Shown: positions 28,176-36,867 of the stretch, in pieces | How positions within the stretch are numbered: the first letter of the stretch is position 1 | Layout of the letters: each line of letters begins with the position of its first letter | DNA from: Streptomyces populi | GTDB taxonomy: Bacteria > Actinomycetota > Actinomycetes > Streptomycetales > Streptomycetaceae | DNA: 64,000 nucleotides | Assembly (NCBI RefSeq): GCF_002911015.1 | Contig: NZ_KZ626865.1 | Coordinates: 30,843-94,842 of the forward strand | Direction of reading: 5' to 3' | Program-made: the position numbers and the translations under genes | The notes under the pieces: generated by a model | Database searches by the model: none | Told to the model about the DNA's origin: nothing | What the model saw: only the letters and a program-made list of their open reading frames with translations

Positions 28176-28212
28176 CACGGCTCGCGGCCGCATCCAGCGG
28201 CCGGGGGCCGTG
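28176..28212. terminator. probable terminator after the repeat-rich gene
   Basis: CACGGC and GCCGTG outer arms with CGGCCGC/GCGGCCG inner arms and three mismatches between them. Confidence 0.55.
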
Positions 28213-28339
28213 TCCGTTCGTGGGGGACGTGGCTCAGCAGCCGGCCGCTGCCGGAACCACCTAGGTGGTTCATGCCCTTCTTCCTCCGCTTCCGGGCGGA
28301 GACGCCGGTGGCGTACGGCTCCACCATCGAACGGCACCG

Positions 28340-28591
28340 TCACGCCTGAACGCATGCCCCGGTCCGTCGGATCGGGGTCTGGTTCATGTCCGCTATGGAC
28401 TTCCTGCCGAAGTAGACCCAGGCGAGGGTGGCGAGGACCGAGCCGTGGAGCAGGAACAGCAGCCACAGCAGCTTCGGCACGAAGCGGACGCGGTCCGCGG
28501 GGGTGCGGGCACAGTCGATCAAGGCCCACAGCGAGATGGCGACCACGAGGGCCATCAGTGCGAGGGCCGGCAGGTCCGTCATGTGCAGCAT
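28340..28591 (-). CDS. small membrane protein with PLDc N-terminal-type domain
   Basis: 83 residues with two transmembrane helices (LALMALVVAISLWALIDCAR and KLLWLLFLLHGSVLATLAWVYFG). The arrangement helix, IDC-R, P-K-LLW, helix, YF-GRK is that of the small 'phospholipase D nuclease N-terminal' membrane domain found alone in many actinobacteria; despite the name it has no enzyme motif. ATG 28591 is preceded by AAGGAGAA. Located at the inner membrane; role unknown. Confidence 0.75.
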   Translation of the reverse strand: MLHMTDLPALALMALVVAISLWALIDCARTPADRVRFVPKLLWLLFLLHGSVLATLAWVYFGRKSIADMNQTPIRRTGACVQA

Positions 28592-28642
28592 CCGTCTTCT
28601 CCTTGCTCGGACTCGTGACCGGGCTCCGTCCCGGAGCGGCGT

Positions 28643-31048
28643 TCACCCCCTCATCGGACGAGCCCCTCCGACCGGTTCACGGACACGCGAAACCGGCCCC
28701 TGCACCGCCCGGCGCAACGGCCGACGTCCCCGGCGTCCTACGAGGGGCTGCCGGGGACGGACCGTCAGATAGGTCCACCCGGTCCAGGCACCGCCGGTCC
28801 AGGCGCCATCGGCCGGTGGCGTGTAGTGGCCGCGGACACGGTAGTGGTCGTTGCTCGTGAAGAGCTTCAGGGCCCGGCCGTAGCCGTACTCGCCGTCGCC
28901 GTACAGGGGCACGCAGCGCTGTGACGTGGTCGGGTGCCAGGCGCCCGACCAGTAGTGCTCGACGTACACCGTCAGGCAGCCGCCGGACTGGCGCGGAGTG
29001 ACCTGGACGTCGTAGCCCATGTCGGTCTCGGACTTGTAGAAGACCTGGTAGGTGGTGGATCCGACGCGGGTGGTCGAGAGCGGGTGCCGCGTCGCCGTCC
29101 GGACCGTCGGGGTGAGGGTCACGCCGGCCGTCACCGTGCGCGGCGCGTAGCGGCCGTCACCCGTGAAGGCCGCGCTGAAGACCGTGTTGCGGGAGACCTT
29201 GTAGGACGCGACGAGGTTCCCGTGCGCGTCGACCTCGCCGCTCCTCAGCCGTACCCGGGTCCCGCCCGCGGGCATGCCGTACAGCGTCACGGAACGGGAG
29301 TCGTACGTGGTCCCCAGGTGCGCGGTGACCTTGACGGTCGCGCCGGAACGGTACGTCTTCGCGTCGGTCGTCACGCTCAGGCCCGGGGTGGTCCGGGACA
29401 CCTGGACCGTCGCCGACGTCTTGACCGGCAGGTAGGACGTGCCGCCGTCGTAGCCGAAGGCGTACGTGTTCGCGCCGCCGGTCCCCGGGGTGTCGTGGAA
29501 GGTGAAGCCGCCGTCGGCGGAGACGGGGACGGTGCCCGCCGAGTAGCCGGAGGGGTGGGCCAGGTCGGTCCTGACGACGTGGACGGCGCCCGTCGTCACG
29601 TGCGCGTGCGGCCAGGTGAGCTTCCCCGTGATGGTCATCGGGGCGGCCCGGCCCGCCGTCGCGGGGGCGGTCACCGTCATGGTGGGCGCGTACTTCGCGA
29701 CGGGGACGTCGAAGGTCCGGCCCGCCGGTCCGTAGTGGCCGCTCCCGGAGTAGTCGACGCCGAAGCCCAGCGGGCCGCTGAGGGGCGCGGTTCCGGTGAC
29801 GTGGTAGGAGCCGAAGAAGTCGGCCGCGGTGGCGCGGGTGGCCGTCGCGTCCGTGATGAGCACGCCGTCCGGATCGGCGTCGTCGTGGCGCGTGATCCGG
29901 ACGGTGCCCGGCATCATCGACTGCCCGGCGTCGAGGGGCAGCGGCGAGTCGAAGCCCACCCTGAACGAGTACGCCTCCCCGGGGGCGAGCGGAGTGGTGG
30001 CCGGACCTCCGCCGAGCCGGACCCGGGCGGTTTCCGGTTCACGGGCCACGTGGAGCGTCGGCGTCCCCCCGGAGGCGTCCACGCCCACGGCGTAGAGCCG
30101 GCTTCCGTCCGGTGACCAGGCGAGGCCGTGGGCGGGCAGACGCAGGGAGGACCCGTACTCGTACTCGTCGTAGAAGCCCCCGCCCGTCTCCGGGAACGTC
30201 TCGAACGCGTAGCCGTTGCAGCCGCAGCCGGCCAGGGTGCCGTCCGGGGCCACGGCGACGGCCCTGGCGGCGACCGGCACGGCGAACCGGCCGTCCACGG
30301 CCAGGTCCGAGGTGCGGTACCGGTCGGCGCTCGCGTCGGCCCAGGACGAAACCGCCAGGTGCTGTCCGTCCGCCGTGACCGCGAAGTCGCCCAGGTCGGG
30401 AACGGGCAGTTCCCTCGCGGCCCGCCGGGTCAGGGTGCCCCCCTCGGCCCGGTACGTGACGAAGGCGGAGGTGGTCCCCGTCTGTGCGGCGGCGGCGAGC
30501 ACGCCGGAGGGCGCGGGCGTGGTCGCCAGCGTCGGCGCGGCGGACCAGCTGCCCGAATCCCGCCGCAGGGTGACCGTGCCGTCCCCGGCGACGGATCCGA
30601 TGCCCCCGGCGCCCGCCGTGCCGTACCCGAACCAGAGGGTGCCCCCGGCGACGGCCAGCGAGTCCGGGCCGGTGCCCGCGCCCGTGCCGTAACGAGCCGA
30701 CTCGGTCAGGTCCTCCGCGCTGATCGCCGCGATCGCGTCCTGGCCCGGGAGGGCCGCGTACAGCGTGGATCCGTCGCCGGAGAGGGCGAGGCCGGTGGCA
30801 CCGGGCTCACCGTCGATCGTCGTCGGGTTCGCGCCGTCGAGGTCGGTGACGAGGATGCCGTCGGTCCCGGCGCCGCCGCTGATGAACAGGTGTCCGTGCG
30901 GGGCGTCCACCACCATGTGCGCGAAGTGCGCGATCGGCAGCGGTGTGCCCGACACCGCCGACGCGTCGACCGCGCCGGGACCGACCACGGTCGTCAGCCC
31001 CAGGAGTACCGCCGCGGCCGTCGGTGCCGAGAAGCGCGCCAGTTTCAT
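28643..31048 (-). CDS. large secreted beta-propeller plus Ig-like repeat protein
   Basis: 801 residues. After a signal peptide (cut near VDASA) comes an N-terminal YVTN/YncE-like propeller (HMVVDAPHGHLFISGG, ILVTDLDGANPTTIDGEPG, LALSGDGSTLYAALPGQDAI, LAWSPDGSRLYAVG). The C-terminal half holds Ig-like strands (GKLTWPHAHVTTGAVHVVRT, GGTSYLPVKTSATVQVSRTT, GATVKVTAHLGTTYDSRSVT). Such proteins are extracellular and usually bind polymers or cell surfaces; no enzyme motif seen. ATG 31048 has GGGGGACC before it. The following 83-aa membrane gene is close but probably separate. Confidence 0.75.
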   Translation of the reverse strand: MKLARFSAPTAAAVLLGLTTVVGPGAVDASAVSGTPLPIAHFAHMVVDAPHGHLFISGGAGTDGILVTDLDGANPTTIDGEPGATGLALSGDGSTLYAALPGQDAIAAISAEDLTESARYGTGAGTGPDSLAVAGGTLWFGYGTAGAGGIGSVAGDGTVTLRRDSGSWSAAPTLATTPAPSGVLAAAAQTGTTSAFVTYRAEGGTLTRRAARELPVPDLGDFAVTADGQHLAVSSWADASADRYRTSDLAVDGRFAVPVAARAVAVAPDGTLAGCGCNGYAFETFPETGGGFYDEYEYGSSLRLPAHGLAWSPDGSRLYAVGVDASGGTPTLHVAREPETARVRLGGGPATTPLAPGEAYSFRVGFDSPLPLDAGQSMMPGTVRITRHDDADPDGVLITDATATRATAADFFGSYHVTGTAPLSGPLGFGVDYSGSGHYGPAGRTFDVPVAKYAPTMTVTAPATAGRAAPMTITGKLTWPHAHVTTGAVHVVRTDLAHPSGYSAGTVPVSADGGFTFHDTPGTGGANTYAFGYDGGTSYLPVKTSATVQVSRTTPGLSVTTDAKTYRSGATVKVTAHLGTTYDSRSVTLYGMPAGGTRVRLRSGEVDAHGNLVASYKVSRNTVFSAAFTGDGRYAPRTVTAGVTLTPTVRTATRHPLSTTRVGSTTYQVFYKSETDMGYDVQVTPRQSGGCLTVYVEHYWSGAWHPTTSQRCVPLYGDGEYGYGRALKLFTSNDHYRVRGHYTPPADGAWTGGAWTGWTYLTVRPRQPLVGRRGRRPLRRAVQGPVSRVREPVGGARPMRG

Positions 31049-31157
31049 GAAAGGTCCCCCGTCAACCCTCACGATCGAGGAGCGCAACGTAGCACGGGCG
31101 GGACCGGGCCCGGACAGCGGGCACGAGGCCGGTCCTCCCGGCCAACTCATCTCTTTC

Positions 31158-31736
31158 CTAGCGGTGTTGGGCGCCCCGTGACCTCGGACGACGGACCGCG
31201 CGCGCATACGCGTGGGTGTGCGTCACCGTGGCCGCGATCACGAGGAACAGGCCGACCAGGGCCGCGGGAGCGGCCGCCGTGAGCCAGTACGGACCGCCGG
31301 GACCGGCCGTCAGCAGGAGGGCCGCCGTGACCACGGCGGCGGCAAGTCCCGCGGCGACCAGGACGGCGAAGGCGGTGCGGCCGTTGCGGGGGCGGTCCGT
31401 GGCGGCCGCGGGCCGGTTCCACCGCAGCTGTTCCCAGTGGCGGGCCGCCTCCCGCTCCTCGCGGCGGCGCCGTACGGCCGCACGGGTCCGCAGGCCCAGG
31501 GCGACCGCCGCGCCCGCCGCGGCAGTGAGGGCATGGATCCGCCATCCCTCGGTCACCGCGAACAGGACGGCGATCACCCCGGCCGCGCCCCAGGCGCTCA
31601 CGCAGGCCGCGGCCGCGTCACGCCGGGAGTCGGGGCGGTCGGCACCCGCGCGCAGATCGGCGAGTGCCGGGACGTACCAGACGCTGCCGGACACCGTCAG
31701 CAGGGCGGCGCCCAGCGCCAGAACGGGCTGCGCCAC
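31158..31736 (-). CDS. integral membrane protein downstream of ctaD, function unknown
   Basis: 192 residues with about five hydrophobic segments (VLALGAALLTVSGSVWYVPA, WGAAGVIAVLFAVTEGW, IHALTAAAGAAVALGL, AVLVAAGLAAAVVTAALLL, AAAPAALVGLFLVIAATVTH) and an Arg/Glu-rich loop in the middle. GTG 31736 starts 1 bp after the ctaD stop codon, so it is in one operon with the cytochrome oxidase subunit and may help assembly or be a small accessory subunit. No family recognised. Confidence 0.65.
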   Translation of the reverse strand: MAQPVLALGAALLTVSGSVWYVPALADLRAGADRPDSRRDAAAACVSAWGAAGVIAVLFAVTEGWRIHALTAAAGAAVALGLRTRAAVRRRREEREAARHWEQLRWNRPAAATDRPRNGRTAFAVLVAAGLAAAVVTAALLLTAGPGGPYWLTAAAPAALVGLFLVIAATVTHTHAYARAVRRPRSRGAQHR

Positions 31737-31739
31737 GGC

Positions 31740-33497
31740 TCAGTGCACCGCCTCGGCCGCGGCGATCTCCGGGTGGTGCAGGTCGAAGGCCGGGGACTCG
31801 GACCGGATCTTCGGCAGCGAGGTGAAGTTGTGCCGCGGCGGCGGGCACGAGGTCGCCCACTCCAGCGAACGGCCGTATCCCCAGGGGTCGTCGGTCTCGA
31901 CCTTCTCGCCGTACTTGGCCGTCTTCCAGACGTTGTAGAGGAACGGCAGGATCGACAGGCCCAGCAGGAACGACCCGATCGTGGAAAGGGTGTTGAGGGT
32001 CGTGAAGCCGTCGGAGGCGAGGTAGTCGGCGTACCGGCGGGGCATGCCCTCGACGCCCAGCCAGTGCTGCACGAGGAAGGTGAGGTGGAAGCCGACGGTG
32101 AGGGTCCAGAAGGTGATCTTGCCGAGGCGCTCGTCGAGCATCTTGCCGGTCATCTTCGGCCACCAGAAGTGGAACCCGGCGAACATCGCGTACACGACCG
32201 TGCCGAAGACGGTGTAGTGGAAGTGCGCCACGACGAAGTACGAGTCGGAGACGTGGAAGTCCAGCGGCGGTGACGCAAGGATGACGCCGGTCAGACCGCC
32301 GAAGGTGAACGTGATCAGGAAGCCCACGGTCCACAGCATCGGCGTCTCGAAGGACAGGCTGCCCCTCCACATGGTGCCGATCCAGTTGAAGAACTTCACT
32401 CCCGTCGGCACCGCGATCAGCAGGGTCATGAAGGAGAAGAAGGGCAGCAGCACACCACCGGTCACGTACATGTGGTGGGCCCACACCGTCACCGACAGGC
32501 CGGCGATCGCGATGGTGGCACCGATCAGGCCCATGTAGCCGAACATCGGCTTGCGCGAGAACACCGGGATGACCTCGGAGACGATGCCGAAGAACGGCAG
32601 GGCGAGGACGTACACCTCCGGGTGGCCGAAGAACCAGAACAGGTGCTGCCACAGCAGCGCGCCGCCGCTCGCCGGGTCGAAGACGTGGCTGCCGAACTTC
32701 CGGTCGCACTCGAGCGCGAACAGGGCGGCCGCCAGCACCGGGAAGATGATCAGGACCAGGACGCCGGTCAGCAGCACGTTCCAGGTGAAGATCGGCATGC
32801 GGAACATGGTCAGACCGGGGGCGCGCATGCAGATGATGGTGGTGATGAAGTTGACCGCGCCGAGGATGCTGCCGAAGCCCGACAGCGCGACACCCATGAT
32901 CCACATGTCGGCGCCGAGCCCCGGCGAGTGGACCGCGTCGGACAGCGGCGCGTACAGGAACCACCCGAAGTCGGCCGCCCCGCCCGGGGTGAGGAAGCCG
33001 AACGCCGCGATGGACGAGCCGAACAGGAACAGCCAGTAGGCCAGCATGTTCAGCCGGGGGAAGGCCACGTCGGGCGCGCCGATCTGCAGCGGCATGATCC
33101 AGTTGGCGAAGCCGGTGAACAGCGGCATCGCGAACATCAGCAGCATGATCGAACCATGCATCGTGAACGCCTGGTTGAACTGCTCGTTCGACAGGATCTG
33201 TAGTCCGGGCCGGGCCAGTTCCGCGCGCATCAGCAGCGCCATGACGCCGCCGACGCCGAAGAAGACGAACGCGGTGACCAGGTACAGCGTCCCGATCCTC
33301 TTGTGGTCGGTGGTCGTCAGCCAGTCCACCCACGACGCGCGGTCGGAACCCGCGGCGGACGCCGCGCCGGGCCGCCCGGTCACCTCGCCGCCCGTGCGTG
33401 CCGTGTCGGCCGCGTCCGTCACCTCGGCCCTGTCGGCCGCGGAGACGGCGGCGTGCGGTCCCACCGCCTCCACCGGGTGTATCTGTGCCTCGTCCAC
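31740..33497 (-). CDS. ctaD: cytochrome c oxidase subunit I (aa3 type), not in a cta operon
   Basis: 585 residues, twelve transmembrane helices, the catalytic haem-copper subunit of the respiratory aa3 oxidase. Metal ligands are all present: His114 (TMHGS, haem a), His292 with cross-linked Tyr296 (GHPEVY), His341-His342 (HHMYV, CuB), and His425 and His427 (HFHYT). The first 55 residues are an unusual Ala/Thr/Asp-rich extension. GGGAGGGAG precedes GTG 33497. No ctaC, ctaE or qcr genes are near, so it is probably a second copy beside the main operon. The upstream region has four direct repeats. Confidence 0.95.
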   Translation of the reverse strand: MDEAQIHPVEAVGPHAAVSAADRAEVTDAADTARTGGEVTGRPGAASAAGSDRASWVDWLTTTDHKRIGTLYLVTAFVFFGVGGVMALLMRAELARPGLQILSNEQFNQAFTMHGSIMLLMFAMPLFTGFANWIMPLQIGAPDVAFPRLNMLAYWLFLFGSSIAAFGFLTPGGAADFGWFLYAPLSDAVHSPGLGADMWIMGVALSGFGSILGAVNFITTIICMRAPGLTMFRMPIFTWNVLLTGVLVLIIFPVLAAALFALECDRKFGSHVFDPASGGALLWQHLFWFFGHPEVYVLALPFFGIVSEVIPVFSRKPMFGYMGLIGATIAIAGLSVTVWAHHMYVTGGVLLPFFSFMTLLIAVPTGVKFFNWIGTMWRGSLSFETPMLWTVGFLITFTFGGLTGVILASPPLDFHVSDSYFVVAHFHYTVFGTVVYAMFAGFHFWWPKMTGKMLDERLGKITFWTLTVGFHLTFLVQHWLGVEGMPRRYADYLASDGFTTLNTLSTIGSFLLGLSILPFLYNVWKTAKYGEKVETDDPWGYGRSLEWATSCPPPRHNFTSLPKIRSESPAFDLHHPEIAAAEAVH

Positions 33498-33524
33498 CGG
33501 ACGACTCCCTCCCCTTCTCCACCT

Positions 33525-33590
33525 GTCCGCTCATGAGGCGCGTCCCGCTCATGAGGTGTGTCCGCTCATGGGCGCAGGTCCCGCTCATGG
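33525..33590. repeat. four direct repeats, core GTCC(C)GCTCATGRG
   Basis: Copies start at 33525, 33542, 33560 and 33578 (steps of 17, 18 and 18 bp). The core GCTCATG is identical in all. The array starts 28 bp upstream of the ctaD start codon, on the promoter side. Confidence 0.9.
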
Positions 33591-33676
33591 CGTCGGCGGG
33601 CCGGAGAGTGCCCGCGCACGGGGGTGGACGCGGTGCCGCTTCCCGGCCGCCGCCCCATGATCGACGCCGGGACACG

Positions 33677-33958
33677 GGGGCCGGATAGGGCCGAACAGCC
33701 CCCACGTGGGCCCTGTCAGCAGGGCCCAACGGCCCCATCCGCACCACGCGGCCGGGGCCGGCGCACCGTGCCGGTTCCCGTGCGCGGGCCCCGGCGACGA
33801 GCACGGATGCCCGCTTTCTTCCGCATACGGGCCCGTCAACTTCCGGGCGGCGCAGCGGAAGAGGGGCACGCGGTCGGGAAACGGACACACCCGGACCGGT
33901 GGCGCGGCGCGGCGTCCGTACGGCCCTGGGGCCGGGGCCGTTCGGCCCTATCGGCCCC
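33677..33958. repeat. long-range inverted repeat
   Basis: A 26-bp element at 33677-33702 and its near-exact reverse complement at 33934-33958 (one base gap and one mismatch, core GATAGGGCCGAAC) are separated by about 230 bp. Confidence 0.75.
33707..33728. terminator. hairpin TGGGCCCTG-TCAG-CAGGGCCCA
   Basis: A perfect 9-bp stem with a 4-nt loop, located between two divergent genes. It may be part of a transcript leader for ctaD or a terminator of an unseen transcript. Confidence 0.4.
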
Positions 33959-34135
33959 GGACGGCCGGGTGATCTTCTGGCTGGGCGGCCGGGTGCCCCC
34001 GCCCACGCAACTCCCTTCTCCCCCGTGGGGAACGGGCCGGAGCACCCGGTACGCGCCAAGAACGGCTCAGACCGGTACGGACCGCGCCGGCCGAGAAGGG
34101 CTGCCGGAGAACAGCCGGTCCTCAGGGAGGCTCAG

Positions 34136-34801
34136 TTGCGGCGAAGTTTCGGCTCGATCCTGATGGCGCTGGCGATCGGCGGCACGATCGCATCACTCCT
34201 GTACCCGGTGTTCTACTCGTACCCCCATCGCTTCGACGCGGTGAAGGCCGCCATCGCCGACCCCGGCCCCGCGGTGAGCACGCCCTGGGGACCGCTGAGC
34301 GCCGCCGACCGCGAACTCGTGGTGCAGGTGGAGGCGGACGGGCTGTGGGAGATATCCGCGGGCAGGCAGGCGGCCGACCGGGCCCCCACGAAGGCCGTGA
34401 AGGAGGCCGGCGACGAGCTGGTGACCGGCCACACCGAGCTCGACAAGCGTGTCCGCGCGGTGGCGACCGACCTCGCCATCACCCTGCCGGACCGGCCGAC
34501 GTCGGAGCAGCAGGGCTGGCTGGCCCAGCTGACGGCGGCTCAGGACGGCGAGTACCGGCACCTGTTCGCGAATCTGCTGCGCGAGGAGCACGGCAGGGTC
34601 TTCCAGCAGCTCGCGCAGGTGCGCAGCAGCACCCGCAACACGCTGATCCGGGATCTGGCCACGTTCGCCAACCGGACCGAACTCGGCCACATCTCGGCGC
34701 TGGAGAGGACCGGGTACGTCGACTTCGACACCGTCGCGCACGGGTCGACGGAGTCTCCGGCCGCGGTTCCGACCGTGGTTCCGGCACCGTCGTCGCCGTG
34801 A
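34136..34801 (+). CDS. DUF4142-type exported protein
   Basis: 221 residues. An N-terminal membrane anchor or signal (SILMALAIGGTIASLLYPVF) is followed by a helical domain with TPWGPLSAADRELVVQVEADGL and LWEISAGRQAADRAPTKAVKEA, typical of DUF4142 (ferritin-like four-helix bundle without metal ligands), and a short Pro-rich end. It starts with TTG 34136, with GGGAGG five bases upstream; earlier frame codons lie in non-coding-like sequence. It should face the outside. It is convergent with the lipoprotein gene. Confidence 0.78.
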   Translation: MRRSFGSILMALAIGGTIASLLYPVFYSYPHRFDAVKAAIADPGPAVSTPWGPLSAADRELVVQVEADGLWEISAGRQAADRAPTKAVKEAGDELVTGHTELDKRVRAVATDLAITLPDRPTSEQQGWLAQLTAAQDGEYRHLFANLLREEHGRVFQQLAQVRSSTRNTLIRDLATFANRTELGHISALERTGYVDFDTVAHGSTESPAAVPTVVPAPSSP

Positions 34802-34868
34802 GCGCCCGCGGCCCCGCGGGAGCGGGGCGCGGCGGGGCTCCGGGTGCCGGGGACGGGAGCGGGACGGT

Positions 34869-35531
34869 TCAGGGCGCGATCGAGCAGTTCCTCCAGGCGG
34901 TGGCCAGGGCGTGGGGGATCGCCGGGATGTCGCCGCAGCCGCGCGGACTCACGGGGAGGCCGTCGGTCGCGACGTAGACCCAGCCGCCGCCCGAGTCCCG
35001 GAAGTACTTGGTGACGCTGCCCTCGTCCTGCATGCCCACGAGTTCCGCCTCGGTGGCCCCCGCCGTGGGCTGGAAACGGACGGCGGCGTAACGGACGGTG
35101 CCGCACCGGCCGTAGAAGAACGTGCCCGGCGCCGGCCCCATGTGGACGAAGTGGGTGACGTCGCGCCGGTACGTCCGGGTCACTTCGGCCTTCACCTCGG
35201 CGCCGACGGCCAGGTTGCGGCAGCCCGCGACGGCGGTGGGCGAGTGGACGGCCGGGGTGCCGGCCCGTTCCGTGGCCCGCTTCGGGGAGGCGTCGGCCGA
35301 GTCGTGCGACGGCGTGCCGGTGGCGGCGGGGCTCGACGAGGGGGACGTGACCCCGGCGGGGGACGCCGTCCGGCCGACGGCTCCGGCCGGGGGTGCCGCG
35401 GAGGTCGAGGTGGCCGCGGAGGAAGTGGGGCTGCCCGCGGCAGAGCTTGTGCCCGCATCGTCCTGGCACCCCGTCAGCAGTATGATCCCACCGGCCAGCG
35501 CCAGTACCGACGCGCGTCCGAGACCGGCCAT
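34869..35531 (-). CDS. lipoprotein of unknown function
   Basis: 220 residues with lipobox LLTGC (Cys22), a Ser/Thr/Ala/Pro-rich linker to about residue 100, then a compact domain with three or four cysteines (AGCRNLAVGAEVKAEVTRTY, GTFFYGRCGTVRYAAVRFQP, PRGCGDIPAIPHALATAWRN, CSIAP). The pattern 'C...C...C...NCSIAP' suggests two disulfides. It is anchored on the outer face of the membrane. GAGGG precedes ATG 35531. Family not recognised. Confidence 0.72.
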   Translation of the reverse strand: MAGLGRASVLALAGGIILLTGCQDDAGTSSAAGSPTSSAATSTSAAPPAGAVGRTASPAGVTSPSSSPAATGTPSHDSADASPKRATERAGTPAVHSPTAVAGCRNLAVGAEVKAEVTRTYRRDVTHFVHMGPAPGTFFYGRCGTVRYAAVRFQPTAGATEAELVGMQDEGSVTKYFRDSGGGWVYVATDGLPVSPRGCGDIPAIPHALATAWRNCSIAP

Positions 35532-36149
35532 GACCCACCCTCTTTTCGATCGGTGAACTCGTGGTCATCCCCTGTGCGACCACTGCGGACGGCCGACTTG
35601 CACCGGGCCGTCGGCTCTGCCCCACAGGACAGCACGGGACGGCCCGGCAGTTGCAAAGAGAGGCATGCGGGACGGTATCGATTCCGCATACGTGCCGCGC
35701 GGTCGGGAGCGGCAGGGATCCGGGGCGGACCGCGCGGAGATCCGGCTTTTCGGCCTCGGCAAGGACGGCGGGAACGGTCTCGTCGCCGGTGCCGACACGG
35801 CTTCGATTTTCGTCATATATTCCGGACCTCGCCGTACGCCCCCGGCAGACACTCTGCCGCCCGAGCCGGCCGATATCTGCTGCAGCGACGTGAGAATTCG
35901 ACGCCAGACACGATGAGAATTTCTTGATCGACAGATGGGTCGAGATTTTTCGCCGCGCACTTTCGACCGCACCGTGCTACTGTCGATGGCAGTTGCAGTT
36001 GTGGTTCCCAAAACTTGCGGACATCCATCCCGTCCTTACCGGATGGAGTTCTTTTGCATTTCCGGTCTTTTTTCCGGCGGGGCAATCATCACGGCGACGC
36101 GGGATCCGCACGGTGCGGATCCCCAGCACCGTCCCGAAGGAGAATTGAC
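35532..36149 (+). other. intergenic region holding the csp promoter and long leader
   Basis: No protein gene seen between the lipoprotein gene and csp. The right third is the csp promoter and an about 160-nt untranslated leader. Sequence composition is less GC-rich here than in neighbouring coding DNA. Confidence 0.6.
35973..36016 (+). promoter_or_regulatory. conserved csp promoter/leader block (copy 1)
   Basis: It starts with CGTGCTACTGTCGAT, whose TACTGT (35978-35983) fits a -10 box, and continues CAGTTGCAGTTGTGGTTCCC. The same block with two changed bases occurs upstream of the second csp gene at 52611-52652. It would start a cold-shock leader of about 160 nt. Confidence 0.75.
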
Positions 36150-36353
36150 ATGGCTACTGGAACCGTGAAGTGGTTCAACGCGGAAAAGGGCTTCGGCTTC
36201 ATCGAGCAGGACGGCGGCGGCGCCGACGTCTTCGCCCACTACTCGAACATCGCCAGCTCCGGCTTCCGTGAGCTCCAGGAAGGCCAGAAGGTCTCCTTCG
36301 ACATCGCGCAGGGCCAGAAGGGCCCGACGGCGGAGAACATCGTTTCCGCCTGA
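36150..36353 (+). CDS. cold-shock domain protein
   Basis: 67 residues, a single cold-shock domain with both nucleic-acid-binding motifs, KGFGFI (RNP1) and DVFAHY (RNP2). It binds single-stranded RNA/DNA and acts as an RNA chaperone. ATG 36150 has AAGGAG nine bases upstream. It is the first gene of a module with a DEAD-box helicase, CBS protein and MerR-like regulator. It differs from the csp at 52.3 kb at 8 of 67 positions. A strong terminator follows, so the helicase has its own promoter or depends on read-through. Confidence 0.97.
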   Translation: MATGTVKWFNAEKGFGFIEQDGGGADVFAHYSNIASSGFRELQEGQKVSFDIAQGQKGPTAENIVSA

Positions 36354-36371
36354 CACCGGCACGCACGGCGC

Positions 36372-36407
36372 AGCTGGGGCCCGCACCTCGGGGTGCGGGC
36401 CCCAGCT
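36372..36407 (+). terminator. terminator of the csp gene, 16-bp perfect stem
   Basis: AGCTGGGGCCCGCACC and its exact reverse complement around a TCGG loop, 19 bases after the stop. Confidence 0.92.
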
Positions 36408-36867
36408 CGCCGCGTTTTCGGCACGCGGCGCAGACGTCCCGGTAGACCACGGCGGGTTCGACCCGCGACCGCGCTTCCGGGTTCCAGGTTCCGGACGACC
36501 TTTCCGTCGCTTTTCCCGACCTCCTGCCGCCGACACCCGAGATCCACACCCGGTCAACCGCCCGGCCCACGCCCGATCCGCTCGCGATCCGCCCCTGAGG
36601 CCCGCCGGTCCGAGCCGGGTCACCCCCGTTCCAGTCCGGACCGTTCCCACTCGATGCCCGTTCCAGGGCCGCGCACGATCCATTTTTATCCTCACTGTCA
36701 TTCCCCTCGCTTCCGGGGCACCGCCGCTTCCCGGGCATCACTCCCTCGAGAATTCTGCACCGATCCAATTCTGTGCCGAATTCCGTTCGGCTCGTTCTCG
36801 CTATTCCCTGCGCTGCTCATTCGTTGCGGGAATTCCTTGATACGCGCCCGGTCAAGGAAGGTTCCGC
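36408..36867 (+). other. intergenic region upstream of the helicase
   Basis: 460 bases without a recognised gene. The last 200 bases are comparatively AT-rich with several GAATTC/GAATTCC-like words, which suggests a regulated 5' leader for the helicase gene. Confidence 0.45.

Larger units (their letters stand above)
33498..34135. other. 638-bp intergenic region with ordered repeats
   Basis: No gene seen. It carries four direct repeats next to ctaD, a long-range inverted repeat and a strong hairpin (listed separately). The rest is GC-rich low-complexity sequence. Confidence 0.6.

Noticed and set aside
28115..28327. 70-codon minus-strand ORF with several cysteines
   Set aside because: It covers the terminator region between two genes, lacks a ribosome-binding site and has no coding-type composition.
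22650..31048. biosynthetic gene cluster for a natural product
   Set aside because: No synthases, tailoring enzymes or pathway regulators; the genes are unrelated secreted proteins and a metalloid-response pair.
31618..34059. 813-codon frame overlapping ctaD on the same strand
   Set aside because: Out-of-frame translation of ctaD, rich in Arg, Pro and His; no signal or domain.
35813..36085. 90-codon minus-strand ORF across the csp leader
   Set aside because: It overlaps the conserved promoter/leader block, which is constrained as non-coding DNA and duplicated without this frame.
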